From: Betaproteobacteria bacterium RIFCSPLOWO2_12_FULL_68_20
GTDB lineage: Bacteria > Pseudomonadota > Gammaproteobacteria > Burkholderiales > SG8-39
Direction of reading: 5' to 3'
Length of the DNA stretch: 38,609 bases
NCBI GenBank assembly: GCA_001770655.1
Contig: MERQ01000075.1
Span: 1-38,609 of the forward strand
Part shown: in pieces, positions 13,425-24,903 of the stretch
Layout of the letters: each line of letters begins with the position of its first letter
Numbering within the stretch: position 1 is the first letter of the stretch
Translations under genes and position numbers: made by a program
Notes under the pieces: model-generated
Database searches by the model: none
What the model was told of the DNA's origin: nothing
The model's input: only the letters and a program-made list of their open reading frames with translations

Positions 13425-15188
13425 ATGCCCTTCGGCGCCGAGGCTCGGCGCGGCGGCGCGACGCGCTTCCGCCTGTGGGCGCCGGCGCGATCGAGCGTGG
13501 AGATCGAGCTCGACGCGCCGGGCGCGCGGCCCAGGCGCCTTGCGATGAGCGCGATCGCCGGGGGCTGGCACGAGCTCGAGGCGCCAGACGCCTCTGCGGG
13601 GACGCGCTACCGCTTCCTGCTCGGCGACGGGATGGCGGTGCCCGATCCCGCCTCGCGCCGCAACCCGCAGGACGTGCACGGTCCGAGCGAGGTCGTCGAT
13701 CCGCTCGCCTACGAATGGCGCGACGCCGCCTGGCGCGGGCGGCCCTGGGAGGAGGCGGTGATTTACGAGCTGCACGTCGGGGCCTTTACTCGCGAAGGCA
13801 CGTTCGCCGCGGCGCGCGCGCGGCTGCCCGAGCTCGCCGAGCTCGGCGTCACCGCGGTGGAGCTCATGCCCGTGGCCGACTTTCCCGGCGGGCGCAACTG
13901 GGGTTACGACGGCGTGCTGCCGTTCGCGCCCGACGCGAGCTACGGCCCACCGGAGGAGCTGAAAGCGCTGGTGGACGAGGCGCACCGGCTGGGGCTGATG
14001 GTGCTGCTCGACGCGGTCTACAACCATTTCGGACCGGAGGGCAACTACCTGCACGCGTACTGCCCGCAGTTCTTCAATCCGCGGCGCCACACGCCCTGGG
14101 GCGCGGCGATCAACTTCGACGGCGCCGGCTCGCGCACGGTGCGCGAGTTCTTCGTGCACAACGCGCTCTATTGGGTCGAGGAGTACCGAATGGACGGGCT
14201 GCGCCTCGATGCGGTGCACGCGATCCGCGACGCCTCGGACCCGCACATCGTGTGCGAGATCGCCGAAGCGCTGCGCGAGGGGCCTGGGCGCGAGCGCCAC
14301 GTGCATCTCGTGATCGAGAACGACCGCAACGAGGCGCGCTATCTCGGCCGCTGCGCGACGGCGCAGTGGAACGACGACGTGCACCACGCGCTGCACGTGC
14401 TCGCCACGGGCGAGCGCGACGGCTACTACGCCGACTACGCCGAAGCACCGCTCGATCGCCTCGGACGCGCGCTCGCCGAGGGCTTCGCCTTCCAGGGCGA
14501 GCCTTCCGCGTACCGCGGGGGCAGGCCGCGCGGCGAGCCGAGCGGCCACCTGCCGCCGCAGGCGTTCGTTTCCTTCCTGCAGACCCACGACCAGGTGGGC
14601 AACCGCGCGGCGGGCGAACGCATCGATGCGCTCGCCGACGAGAAGCCGGTGCGCGCGGCGCTCGCCTGCGTGCTGCTCTCTCCGCAGGTGCCCATGCTCT
14701 TCATGGGCGAGGAGTACGCCGCCTCGAGCCCGTTCCAGTTCTTCTGCGATTTCGCGCCGGAGCTCGCCGCGGCGGTGGCGCAGGGCCGGCGCGAGGAGTT
14801 CGCCCGCTTCTCGGCGTTCGGAAGCGCGCCCGCGCGCATCCCCGATCCCGGCGACCCCGAGACGTTCGCGCGCTCGAAGCTCGACTGGTCCGAGCGCGAG
14901 GCACCGCGACACCGGGAGCGGCTCGCGCTGGTGAAGGAGCTTCTCGCCGTGCGTCGCGCGCAGCTCGTGCCGCGCCTCGCCGGCACGCGCGGCGCCGGCT
15001 ATGCGATCGAGAACGGAATGCTGCGAGTCGAATGGCGGTTGGGCGACGGGACGGGCTGGCGGCTGCTCGCCAATTTCTCGCGCGAGGAGAAATCACCGCC
15101 CGCGCTGCCGGGAGAATCGGTCTTCTCGCTCGGAGCGCCGTTCGCTTCGGGCAGCGTACAGGTGTCTCTGGAGCGTGCGCGTGCCTGA
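13425..15188 (+). CDS. treZ: Malto-oligosyltrehalose trehalohydrolase TreZ
   Basis: A 587-residue GH13_10 enzyme that cleaves trehalose from the malto-oligosyl-trehalose made by TreY. Residues 1-100 form the N-terminal sandwich with MPFGAEA and FRLWAP. The barrel has the region I motif DAVYNHFGPEGNY, Asp262 in GLRLDAVHAI and Glu298 in LVIENDRNEAR, and the C-terminal part has QTHDQVGNRA. The ATG at 13425 is chosen because TreZ proteins normally begin close to MPFGAE. A GTG at 13407 overlapping the glgX stop (GTGA) would add six residues. The stop lies within the start of the malQ-treY gene. Confidence 0.94.
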   Translation: MPFGAEARRGGATRFRLWAPARSSVEIELDAPGARPRRLAMSAIAGGWHELEAPDASAGTRYRFLLGDGMAVPDPASRRNPQDVHGPSEVVDPLAYEWRDAAWRGRPWEEAVIYELHVGAFTREGTFAAARARLPELAELGVTAVELMPVADFPGGRNWGYDGVLPFAPDASYGPPEELKALVDEAHRLGLMVLLDAVYNHFGPEGNYLHAYCPQFFNPRRHTPWGAAINFDGAGSRTVREFFVHNALYWVEEYRMDGLRLDAVHAIRDASDPHIVCEIAEALREGPGRERHVHLVIENDRNEARYLGRCATAQWNDDVHHALHVLATGERDGYYADYAEAPLDRLGRALAEGFAFQGEPSAYRGGRPRGEPSGHLPPQAFVSFLQTHDQVGNRAAGERIDALADEKPVRAALACVLLSPQVPMLFMGEEYAASSPFQFFCDFAPELAAAVAQGRREEFARFSAFGSAPARIPDPGDPETFARSKLDWSEREAPRHRERLALVKELLAVRRAQLVPRLAGTRGAGYAIENGMLRVEWRLGDGTGWRLLANFSREEKSPPALPGESVFSLGAPFASGSVQVSLERARA

Positions 15189-18100
15189 GACGCGCGAGCA
15201 GCTCGAGCGGCGCTGCGAGCGCGCCGGCATCGAGACGGCGTATCACGACATCTGGGGCAAACGGCGCGAAGTGCCGGAGGCGAGCCTCGCGGCGCTGCTG
15301 CGCGAGCTGGGCGCGGACGGCGCAGCGCAGGAGCCGGCGCGCGAGGCCGTTCCCCCGGTCGTCGCGATCGCCGCCGGTGCGGCGCCCTGGCGCGTGGCGC
15401 TCGCGGCCGCACCGGGCGAGCGGCTGCGCTGGAGGATCGAATGCGAGGACGGCGCCGTGCACGAAGGCGAGGCGGCCGCGGGACCGCTCGAGCTCGCGCT
15501 GCGGCTGCCGCGCGGCTATCACCGGCTCCGGGTGGAATCCGCGCAAGGCGCGCTCGGCGAGGCGCTCGTCGTCGCCGCGCCGACGCGCTGCTGGCGCCCG
15601 GAGGCGTTCGAGGGCGCCGCGCGCACCTGGGGACCGTCGCTCCAGCTTTACTCGCTCCGCTCGGTCCGCAACTGGGGCATGGGCGACTTCGGCGACCTCG
15701 CGCGCGCGCTCGAGCTGTTCGCGCCGCTCGGCGCGGGCATCGTCGGCCTGAACCCGCTGCACGCGCTCTTTGCGCACGACCCGGCGCACGCGAGCCCCTA
15801 CGCCCCGTCGTCGCGCCTCGCGCTCAACGTGCTCTACCTGGACGTCGAGGCGATCGTCGATTTCGGGGAGTGCGAGGAGGCGCAGCATCTGGTGCGCGCG
15901 CCCGAGTTCCAGGCGCGCCTTGCGCGCCTGCGCGAGGCGCCGCTGGTGGACTACCCGGGCGTCGCGGCGGCGAAATTCGAGGTGCTCGAGCGCCTGTACG
16001 CGCACTTCCGCGCTCGCCACCTCCAGGCGCCGCAGCCCGGCCGCCGCGCGCTCGAGTTCCACGATTTCCAGGCCGCCGGCGGCGAGATGCTGCGCCGCCA
16101 CGCGCTCCACGAGGCCCTGCGCGAGCATTTCGCTCGCGCCTGGCAGGACTGGCCGGATCCCTACCGCGACCCTGCGCGCGAGGAGGTGGCGCGCTTTGCG
16201 AGCGAGCATGCCGAGCGGGTCGAGTACTACCAATACCTGCAATGGCAGGCCGAGCTGCAGCTGGCGCGGGTGGCGCACCGCTGCAAGGCTCTCGGGCTCG
16301 CGGTCGGCCTGTATCTCGACCTCGCGGTGTCGGTGGACCGCGCCGGATCCGAGGTCTGGGCGCACCGGCGCTGCTACGCCGACCGCGCGAGTGTCGGCGC
16401 CCCTCCCGACGAATTCAACCTGAACGGGCAGGACTGGGGCCTGCCGCCGCTCAAGCCCGGCGAGCTGCGCCGCGCGCATTACGAGCCGTTCGTGCGCGCG
16501 CTGCGCGCGAACATGCGGCACGCCGGGGCGCTCAGGATCGACCACGTGATGGCGCTGATGCGGCTGTACTGGATCCCGCCCGGCGCGACGGCGAGCCAGG
16601 GCGCGTACGTGCGCTACGCGCTCGACGAGATGCTCGCGATCGTCGCGCTGGAGAGCCACCGCAACCGCTGCATGGTGATCGGCGAGGACCTCGGCACCGT
16701 GCCCGACGAGGTGCGCGCGAAGCTCGCGCAATACGGCGTGCTCTCGTACCGGCTGCTGTACTTCGAGCGCGACGCCGCGGGCGAATTCAGGCCCCCCGCC
16801 GACTACCCGCGCGAGGCGCTGGTGGCGGTGAGCACGCACGACCTGCCGACGCTCGCCGGCTGGTGGGAGGGCAGCGACTTGCGCCTGCGCCAGGAGCTGG
16901 CGCTGTTTCCGAGCGAGGCGGCGCGCGAGGCGCAGATCGTGGCGCGCGGCCAGGACCGGGTGAGGCTGCTGCTCGCGCTCGAGCGCCACAAGCTGCTGCC
17001 GTCCGGATTGCGCGCCGACGCGCCGCAGCCCGCGCTCGGCGCCGGGTTGGCGCAGGCCGTGCACGCCTACGCCGCCGCCACCCCGGCGCGCGTCATGATG
17101 GTCCAGCTCGAGGACGCGCTCGGCGTCCTCGATCAGGCGAACCTGCCCGGCACCGTGACTGGGCATCCCAACTGGCGGCGCAAGCTTCCGGCGTCCCTGG
17201 AACAGCTCGCCGACGACGCGCAGCTCGCGGGGCTCGCCGCGGCGCTGACGAAGGAACGGCCGCATCCTTCGCGTGCGGCGCGCACGGCGCCCTCGAGCGG
17301 CGCGCGTGTACCGCGCGCGACCTACCGTCTCCAGCTCGGCAGCGCGTTCACGTTCGACGACGCGGCGCGCGTCGTCCCGTATCTCGCCAGGCTCGGCGTC
17401 AGTCACCTGTACTGCTCGCCGATCCTGCGCGCGCGCGCCGGGAGCAGCCACGGCTACGACATCGTGGACCACCGCTCGATCAACCCCGAGCTCGGCGGGC
17501 GCGAGGGCTTCGAGCGTCTGGTCGAAGCCCTGCGTGCGCACGGCATGGGCCAGATCGTCGACATGGTGCCGAACCACATGGGGGTGCTCGGCGCCGACAA
17601 CGCGTGGTGGATGGACGTGCTCGAGAACGGCCCGGCGTCCTCGTACGCGCATTACTTCGACATCGACTGGGTCCCGGTCAATCCCGACCTCGCCGGCAAG
17701 GTGCTGCTGCCGGTGCTCGGCGACCACTACGGCGAGGCGCTCGCGCGCGGCGAGCTTGCGCTCGGCTACGAGCACGACGCGGGGACGCTCGCGGTGCGCT
17801 TCCACGCCCACCGCTTCCCGATCGACCCGCGCGAATACCTCGCGGTCCTCGCGCGCGCCGGGGCGCTGCTTGCGGCCGGCGCGGACGCCGCCGTGCGCGC
17901 GGAGCTCTCCAGCCTCGCCGCGGCGTTCGGCCACCTGCCTTCGCGCGATGCGCCCGAGCCCGAGCGGCGCGCCGAGCGGGCGCGCGACAAGGAGCTGCAC
18001 AAGCGGCGCCTGGCCGAGCTGGCGCGCCGGCATCCCGCCGCGGCGCGCGCAATCGAGGCCGCGGTCGCGGAGATCAACGCCGACGCGAGCGGCGCGCTGC

Positions 18101-20175
18101 ACGCGCTGCTCGAGGCGCAGGCCTACCGGCTCGCGTTCTGGCGCGTCGCCTCGGACGAGATCAACTACCGGCGCTTTTTCGACATCAACGAGCTCGCCGC
18201 CCTGCGCATGGAGGACGAGGAAGCGTTCGAGGCGACCCACGCGTTCCTGCTCGGGCTCGCCGCCGAGGGAAAGATCGACGGCCTGCGCATCGACCATCCC
18301 GACGGGCTGTTCGACCCGGAGCGCTACTTCACGCGCCTGCAGGAGAGCTACGCCCGGCTCGCCGGCGCCGAGGCCGCGCCCGGCGCAGACGGCCGGCCGG
18401 CGCGGCCGCTGTACGTGGTGGCCGAGAAGATCGCCGCCGGGCACGAGCGGCTGCCCGAGAGCTGGGCGGTGCACGGCACCACCGGCTACCGCTTCGCCGC
18501 GGTGGTGAACGGGCTGTACGTGGACGGCGCCGCGCGGGCGCGCCTGGACGCGATCTGGCGCTCCTTCACCGGAGAGGACTTCGACTTCGAGGAAGCCGCG
18601 TACCGCGGCAAGCGCTCGATCATGCGCGGTGCGCTCGCTTCCGAGCTGACCGTGCTCGCCGCCGAGCTGCTGCGCATCGCGCGTGCGGACCAGCGCACGC
18701 GCGATTACACCTTCAACACCCTGCGCGAGGCGCTCGCCGAAGTCGCCGCGTCGATGCCGGTCTACCGCACCTACATCGCCGGCAGGCCCTCGGCCCAGGA
18801 CCGGCGCTACGTGGACTGGGCGGTGGCGCGCGCCGCGCGCCGCAGCCGCGCCGCGGACACCACGATCTTCGGCTTCGTGCGCCGCGCGCTGCTCGGACAG
18901 GCGCCGCAGGGCGCGCCGCCGCAGCTCGGCGAGCGGATGCTGCGCTTCGCGATGAAGTTCCAGCAGTTCACCGCGCCGGTCGCCGCGAAAGGCGTCGAGG
19001 ACACCGCGTTCTACGCCTACAACCGGCTCGCCTCGCTGAACGAGGTCGGCGCCGATCCGCGCGCGTTCGGCTTCCCGGTGCGCGCCTTCCACGGCGCGAG
19101 CGCCGACCGGGCGGCGCGCTGGCCGCACACCCTGCTCGCCACCTCGACGCACGACAACAAGCGCTCGGAGGACGTGCGCCAGAGGATCAACGTGCTCTCC
19201 GAGATGCCGGGGGCGTGGCGCGCCATGCTCGGACGATGGAGCGCCATGAATCGCGGCAAGGCGGCGAAGCTGGAGGACGGCGCGGCGCCTTCGCGCGGCG
19301 ACGAGTACCTGCTCTACCAGACGCTGCTCGGCACGTTTCCGGCTCAGGGCGCGCGCGGCGCGGCGCTCGAGGCCTATCGCGGGCGCATCGAGGGCTACCT
19401 GCTCAAGGCGGCGCGCGAGGCGAAGCTGCGCACCAGCTGGATCAGCCCCAACGAGGGCTACGAGCGCGCGCTCGCCGCCTTCGTGCGCGCCCTGCTCGGC
19501 CGGGCGCGGCCCAACCCCTTCCTCGACGACCTGCGCGCGCAGGCCGCGACGCTCGCCTGGTTCGGCGGCCTCAACAGCCTGTCCATGGTGCTGGTGAAAT
19601 TCACCTCTCCCGGAGTGCCCGACCTGTACCAGGGCAACGAGCTCATCGATCTCAGCCTGGTGGACCCGGACAACCGGCGGCCGGTGGACTACGCGCTGCG
19701 CGAGCGGCTGCTCGACGAGCTGCGCCCGCTCGACACGCGCGACCTCGCCCGCGCGGCGCGCACGCTCGCCGAATCTCCCGCCGACGGGCGCGCCAAGCTC
19801 TTCGTCACCTGGCGGCTGCTGCAGCTGCGCGCGCGCCGCACCGCGCTGATGCGCGACGGCGGCTACGCGGCGCTCGCCGCGCACGGCGCCCGCGCGGCGC
19901 ACGTCCTCGGCTACGCGCGGCGCCACGGCCGCCACGTGCTGGTCGTGGCGGCGCCGCGGCTCTTCGCCAAGCTGCTCGGCGAGCCGGGACGGCTGCCGCT
20001 CGGCGAGAACATCTGGGGTGACACCGTGCTGGAGGCGCCCGGAGTGCCCGACGGCACCCGCCTCGCCAACGTCCTCACCGGAGAGGAAGTGGAAGTTTCG
20101 GAAGGACGGATCCGCATCGCGCGCGCGTTCGCGAGCTTTCCCGGCGCGGCGCTGCTGGGCGAAGCGCCGGGTTGA
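15175..20175 (+). CDS. treY: MalQ-TreY fusion: 4-alpha-glucanotransferase + malto-oligosyltrehalose synthase
   Basis: One 1666-residue protein with two complete enzymes. Residues about 1-690 are a GH77 amylomaltase (MalQ) that moves alpha-1,4-glucan segments. Its nucleophile Asp456 is in LRIDHVMALMRLYW, followed by VIGEDLGTVP and STHDLPTLAGWW. After a short Pro/Ser/Ala linker (ERPHPSRAARTAPSSG), residues about 711-1666 are TreY, a GH13_26 enzyme that converts the reducing end of maltodextrins to a trehalose unit. TreY motifs include VDMVPNHMGV, Asp1040 in LRIDHPDGLF and VVAEKIAAGHERLP. In-frame GTGs at 15175 and 15181 both overlap treZ. The first is used, without certainty. Such fusions occur in some proteobacteria. 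Disproportionated chains would pass straight to TreY. It ends the operon. Confidence 0.93.
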   Translation: MRVPETREQLERRCERAGIETAYHDIWGKRREVPEASLAALLRELGADGAAQEPAREAVPPVVAIAAGAAPWRVALAAAPGERLRWRIECEDGAVHEGEAAAGPLELALRLPRGYHRLRVESAQGALGEALVVAAPTRCWRPEAFEGAARTWGPSLQLYSLRSVRNWGMGDFGDLARALELFAPLGAGIVGLNPLHALFAHDPAHASPYAPSSRLALNVLYLDVEAIVDFGECEEAQHLVRAPEFQARLARLREAPLVDYPGVAAAKFEVLERLYAHFRARHLQAPQPGRRALEFHDFQAAGGEMLRRHALHEALREHFARAWQDWPDPYRDPAREEVARFASEHAERVEYYQYLQWQAELQLARVAHRCKALGLAVGLYLDLAVSVDRAGSEVWAHRRCYADRASVGAPPDEFNLNGQDWGLPPLKPGELRRAHYEPFVRALRANMRHAGALRIDHVMALMRLYWIPPGATASQGAYVRYALDEMLAIVALESHRNRCMVIGEDLGTVPDEVRAKLAQYGVLSYRLLYFERDAAGEFRPPADYPREALVAVSTHDLPTLAGWWEGSDLRLRQELALFPSEAAREAQIVARGQDRVRLLLALERHKLLPSGLRADAPQPALGAGLAQAVHAYAAATPARVMMVQLEDALGVLDQANLPGTVTGHPNWRRKLPASLEQLADDAQLAGLAAALTKERPHPSRAARTAPSSGARVPRATYRLQLGSAFTFDDAARVVPYLARLGVSHLYCSPILRARAGSSHGYDIVDHRSINPELGGREGFERLVEALRAHGMGQIVDMVPNHMGVLGADNAWWMDVLENGPASSYAHYFDIDWVPVNPDLAGKVLLPVLGDHYGEALARGELALGYEHDAGTLAVRFHAHRFPIDPREYLAVLARAGALLAAGADAAVRAELSSLAAAFGHLPSRDAPEPERRAERARDKELHKRRLAELARRHPAAARAIEAAVAEINADASGALHALLEAQAYRLAFWRVASDEINYRRFFDINELAALRMEDEEAFEATHAFLLGLAAEGKIDGLRIDHPDGLFDPERYFTRLQESYARLAGAEAAPGADGRPARPLYVVAEKIAAGHERLPESWAVHGTTGYRFAAVVNGLYVDGAARARLDAIWRSFTGEDFDFEEAAYRGKRSIMRGALASELTVLAAELLRIARADQRTRDYTFNTLREALAEVAASMPVYRTYIAGRPSAQDRRYVDWAVARAARRSRAADTTIFGFVRRALLGQAPQGAPPQLGERMLRFAMKFQQFTAPVAAKGVEDTAFYAYNRLASLNEVGADPRAFGFPVRAFHGASADRAARWPHTLLATSTHDNKRSEDVRQRINVLSEMPGAWRAMLGRWSAMNRGKAAKLEDGAAPSRGDEYLLYQTLLGTFPAQGARGAALEAYRGRIEGYLLKAAREAKLRTSWISPNEGYERALAAFVRALLGRARPNPFLDDLRAQAATLAWFGGLNSLSMVLVKFTSPGVPDLYQGNELIDLSLVDPDNRRPVDYALRERLLDELRPLDTRDLARAARTLAESPADGRAKLFVTWRLLQLRARRTALMRDGGYAALAAHGARAAHVLGYARRHGRHVLVVAAPRLFAKLLGEPGRLPLGENIWGDTVLEAPGVPDGTRLANVLTGEEVEVSEGRIRIARAFASFPGAALLGEAPG

Positions 20176-20177
20176 TC

Positions 20178-20350
20178 GTCTGCGGTGTTGCTTTTCATCG
20201 ATCTCGCGGTTTCCGGCCGTTCTTGCCGGAAACCGCGAGACATTGGGGCGTTCGCATTTACGCGAACGCCTTCGCTATTCGACAGCCTCAATGTCTCGTC
20301 ATTTCCGCAAAAAGAAAAAACGCGGAAATGACGAGATCGTAGAAAGGCGA
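20178..20350. repeat. Structured intergenic repeat, copy 1 (downstream of otsA and of malQ-treY)
   Basis: Roughly 170 bases that recur in direct orientation at 22699-22868. It holds a perfect 14-bp hairpin (20203-20216 with 20226-20239). A 13-bp stem (20237-20249 with 20285-20297) encloses a perfect 9-bp hairpin (20247-20255 with 20262-20270). A 15-bp hairpin (20294-20308 with 20322-20336) has an A-rich loop. The outer segments CGATCTCG and CGAGATCG (20199-20206, 20332-20339) can pair to close the whole as a multi-branch structure. It lies between convergent genes and may act as a bidirectional terminator or be a REP/MITE-like element. Confidence 0.85.
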
Positions 20351-20357
20351 AAAACCC

Positions 20358-22601
<2,244 letters not shown>

Positions 22602-22698
22602 GGGGCGTGCCCGCCGGGAGGTCCGGCCGGGCCGGTTATTGGGATTTTAGAGCGAAAAATGAAGCACATGGTTCCGTCGCCGGGGGGCGACGGGGAGG

Positions 22699-22868
22699 GT
22701 CTGCTTTTGCTTCTCATCGATCTCGTGGCTTCCGGACGCTTTTGCCGGAAGCCACGAGACATTGGGGCGGTCGCGTTTACGCGAGCGCCTGCGCTATTCG
22801 ACGGCCTCAATGTCTCGTCATTTCCGCAAAAGAAAAGGCGCGGAAATGACGAGATCGGAGAAAGCCCA
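22699..22868. repeat. Structured intergenic repeat, copy 2 (between pfkA and otsA)
   Basis: Direct repeat of 20178-20350 and nearly the only content of the 294-base otsA-pfkA gap. Equivalent stems are 22722-22735 with 22745-22758 (14 bp), 22756-22768 with 22804-22816 (13 bp, one G-T pair) and 22813-22827 with 22840-22854 (15 bp). The closing segments are 22718-22725 with 22850-22857. In the first hairpin two positions differ from copy 1 and both are compensated (C-G to T-A and T-A to C-G), so base pairing has been kept while the sequence changed. The otsA promoter must lie near or within this stretch; I could not identify it. Confidence 0.85.
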
Positions 22869-22895
22869 AGAACCCCAAAAGCGAAAAACCAGTTG

Positions 22896-23867
22896 CTACA
22901 GCGCCATCGTGCGTGCCATCTCCAGCAACCCCGCGTCCGCAGGCCGCATGCGGCCTGCGATCTCCCCGAGCGCTGTCTGCTCGATCTCGTTGCGCACCAG
23001 GCCGACCAGCACGCCGTGCCGCCCGGCCGCAAGCGCATCGGCGGCGGCCGCGCCGAGGCGCGTGGCGAGAACGCGATCGGCGGCGCTCGGCGCGCCGCCG
23101 CGCACCACGTGCCCGAGGCGCGTCAGGCGCAGCTCGAAGCCGATCGAGTCGCGGTGCTCCTTGTAGTGCTCCATCAGCGCGTGCACGCCCCGGCGCGCGC
23201 CTTCGGCCACCACCACGATGGCGTGCGTCTTGCCGCGCCGGTACGCGGCGCGCAGGCGCTCGGCGACCTCGGGCGGCTCGATATCGCGCTCCGGGATGAC
23301 GATCACCTCGGCGCCGCCGGCGATGCCCGCCATCAGCGCGATGTAGCCGCAGTCGCGTCCCATGGTCTCGACCAGGAACGCCCGCTGGTGCGAGGACGCC
23401 GTGGTGCGCAGCCGGTCGATCGCCTCCAGCGTCACGTTGATCGCGGTGTCGGCGCCGATGCTGACGTCGGTGCCGTAGAGGTCGTTGTCGATCGTCGAGG
23501 GGATCCCCACCACGGAGAATCCCTCGCGCGAGAGCGCGGCGGAGCCGGTCTGCGAGCCGTTGCCGCCGATCACCACCAGGGCCTCGACGCCGCGCGTGGC
23601 GAGGTTGCGCAGCGCCTTCTCCCGGCCGGCCGCTTCAGTGAACTCGGGCGAGCGCGCGCTGCCGAGCGCGGTCCCGCCGTCCTGCATGATTCCGCCCACG
23701 TCGCGCGCCGCGAGCGGCTCCATGGTGCCGGCGACGAGGCCGGCGTAGCCGTTCCTCACCCCCAGCACCTCCCAGCCCTTGGCGAGCGTGCCGCGCGTCA
23801 CCGCGCGCACCGCGGCGTTCATGCCGGGCGCGTCGCCGCCGCTGGTGAGCACCGCGATGCGCTTCAT
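22896..23867 (-). CDS. pfkA: 6-phosphofructokinase PfkA
   Basis: A 323-residue cytoplasmic kinase phosphorylating fructose 6-phosphate at C1. The N-terminal LTSGGDAPGMNA and later motifs (MGRDCGYIAL, VVVAEGA, LGHVVRGG) are typical. The nucleotide loop reads GGNGS (101-105), so residue 103 is Asn where E. coli has Asp. The substrate motif is PSTIDND with Ser124, where ATP enzymes usually have Gly and PPi enzymes Lys. Gly104 is retained, which argues for ATP rather than pyrophosphate use. It lies downstream of rmuC on the same strand, 25 bases away across a strong palindrome, so it may have its own promoter. Its product flux links the glucose 6-phosphate pool to glycolysis. Confidence 0.93.
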   Translation of the reverse strand: MKRIAVLTSGGDAPGMNAAVRAVTRGTLAKGWEVLGVRNGYAGLVAGTMEPLAARDVGGIMQDGGTALGSARSPEFTEAAGREKALRNLATRGVEALVVIGGNGSQTGSAALSREGFSVVGIPSTIDNDLYGTDVSIGADTAINVTLEAIDRLRTTASSHQRAFLVETMGRDCGYIALMAGIAGGAEVIVIPERDIEPPEVAERLRAAYRRGKTHAIVVVAEGARRGVHALMEHYKEHRDSIGFELRLTRLGHVVRGGAPSAADRVLATRLGAAAADALAAGRHGVLVGLVRNEIEQTALGEIAGRMRPADAGLLEMARTMAL

Positions 23868-23871
23868 ATCA

Positions 23872-23940
23872 GGGACAGACCACCATTTCCGGCTAGTTCT
23901 TCGACTCCCCGACCTGCTTCGGGAAATGGTGGTCTGTCCC
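23872..23940. repeat. Perfect 19-bp inverted repeat spanning the rmuC 3' end
   Basis: The arm GGGACAGACCACCATTTCC (23872-23890) is exactly complementary to 23922-23940, with a 31-base spacer. The right arm lies inside the rmuC coding sequence and encodes part of its C-terminus. The left arm lies in the rmuC-pfkA gap. It could form a transcription-stopping hairpin, though no T-run follows. GGGACAGACCACC-like palindromes are common dispersed repeats in proteobacterial genomes (recalled, not searched). Confidence 0.8.
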
Positions 23941-24903
23941 GGGTTTTTCCTCCAGCTCGGCGGCCTCGATCCTCTGGAACTGCTGCGTAATCTTGCTTCC
24001 GGTGATCTGGATCTTGTCCACGTCGTCCGCCGCCTGCTTGATGTGCCGCGCCACGTCCTTCATGCGCTCGTCGAAGCGGCCGAACTCCAAGGCGAGCCGC
24101 GACAGCGCCTCCTTGATGACGTGGATCTGCTTGCGCGTCTCGACGTCCTTCAGCACCGCGCGCGCGGTGTTGAGCACCGCCATCAGCGTGGTCGGCGATA
24201 CGATCCATACGCGCTTCGCGTTGGCGTAGTCCACCACCTCGCCGTGGTAGGCGTGGATCTCGGCGAACACCGCCTCCGCCGGGATGAACATCACCGCGCC
24301 GTCGGAAGTCACGTCGGGGATGATGTACTTCGCGGCGATGTCGTCGACGTGCTTTCTCACGTCGGCACGGAACTGGCGCTGCGCGGCCGCGCGCTCGACG
24401 TCGTTCGACTCCGGCCCGACCATGCGGCGGTAGTTGTCAAGCGGGAACTTGGAGTCCACGCACACCAGCCCGGTCGGCTCGGGAAGCCGCAGCACGCAGT
24501 CGACGCGCGCGCCGTTCGGCAGCGTGTACTGCATCTCGAACGCCGCGGGCGGCAGGACGTTGCGCACCAGCGCCTCGAGCTGCACTTCGCCGAAGGCTCC
24601 GCGCGACTTCTTGTCGCCGAGCAGCTCCTGCAGGCTGACCACGCTGCCGGTGAGCTTCTCGATCTGCTTCTGCGCACTGTCGATGACGGCGAGCCGCTGC
24701 ATCACGCTGACGAAGGTCTCGTTGCTCGACTTGAAGCCCTCGTCCAGGCGCCGCTCGACCTTGCCGCTCACCGTCTCCAGCCCGGCGTGCAGGTCGAGCA
24801 GCATCTGGCGGTGCTTCGCATCGAGCGTGCTCTGCACGCGCAGCACCAGCCAGATCGCGATCGCCACTGCGACCAGCGCGACGCCGACGGCAATTTCGGC
24901 CAT
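23893..24903 (-). CDS. rmuC: RmuC family DNA recombination protein
   Basis: A 336-residue protein with one N-terminal membrane helix (about 4-22), a coiled-coil region (about 25-90) and the RmuC nuclease-like domain. Domain marks are GAFGEVQLEALVRNVLPP, VDSKFPLDNYRRM, MFIPAEAVFAEI and SPTTLMAVLNTARAV. E. coli RmuC limits DNA inversions at short inverted repeats, but its biochemical action is unsettled. This copy is shorter than many members. Its last residues (PGTDHHFPKQVGESKN) are encoded by the inverted repeat at 23872-23940, indicating that a repeat element replaced or extended the original 3' end. The ATG at 24903 is the natural start. Confidence 0.9.
   Translation of the reverse strand: MAEIAVGVALVAVAIAIWLVLRVQSTLDAKHRQMLLDLHAGLETVSGKVERRLDEGFKSSNETFVSVMQRLAVIDSAQKQIEKLTGSVVSLQELLGDKKSRGAFGEVQLEALVRNVLPPAAFEMQYTLPNGARVDCVLRLPEPTGLVCVDSKFPLDNYRRMVGPESNDVERAAAQRQFRADVRKHVDDIAAKYIIPDVTSDGAVMFIPAEAVFAEIHAYHGEVVDYANAKRVWIVSPTTLMAVLNTARAVLKDVETRKQIHVIKEALSRLALEFGRFDERMKDVARHIKQAADDVDKIQITGSKITQQFQRIEAAELEEKPGTDHHFPKQVGESKN

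Noticed and set aside
14701-19935. A 1744-codon open frame on the minus strand opposite malQ-treY
   Set aside because: The composition is typical of reverse-frame translation of GC-rich codons, and the plus-strand catalytic motifs are intact.
20294-20336. The 15-bp hairpin read as a simple Rho-independent terminator
   Set aside because: No T-run follows the stem on either strand. The A-rich stretch is in the loop, and the same hairpin is one part of a larger repeated structure.
22896-23867. PfkA as a pyrophosphate-dependent enzyme
   Set aside because: It has Gly104 and Ser124, not the Asp104 and Lys124 typical of PPi-dependent enzymes.
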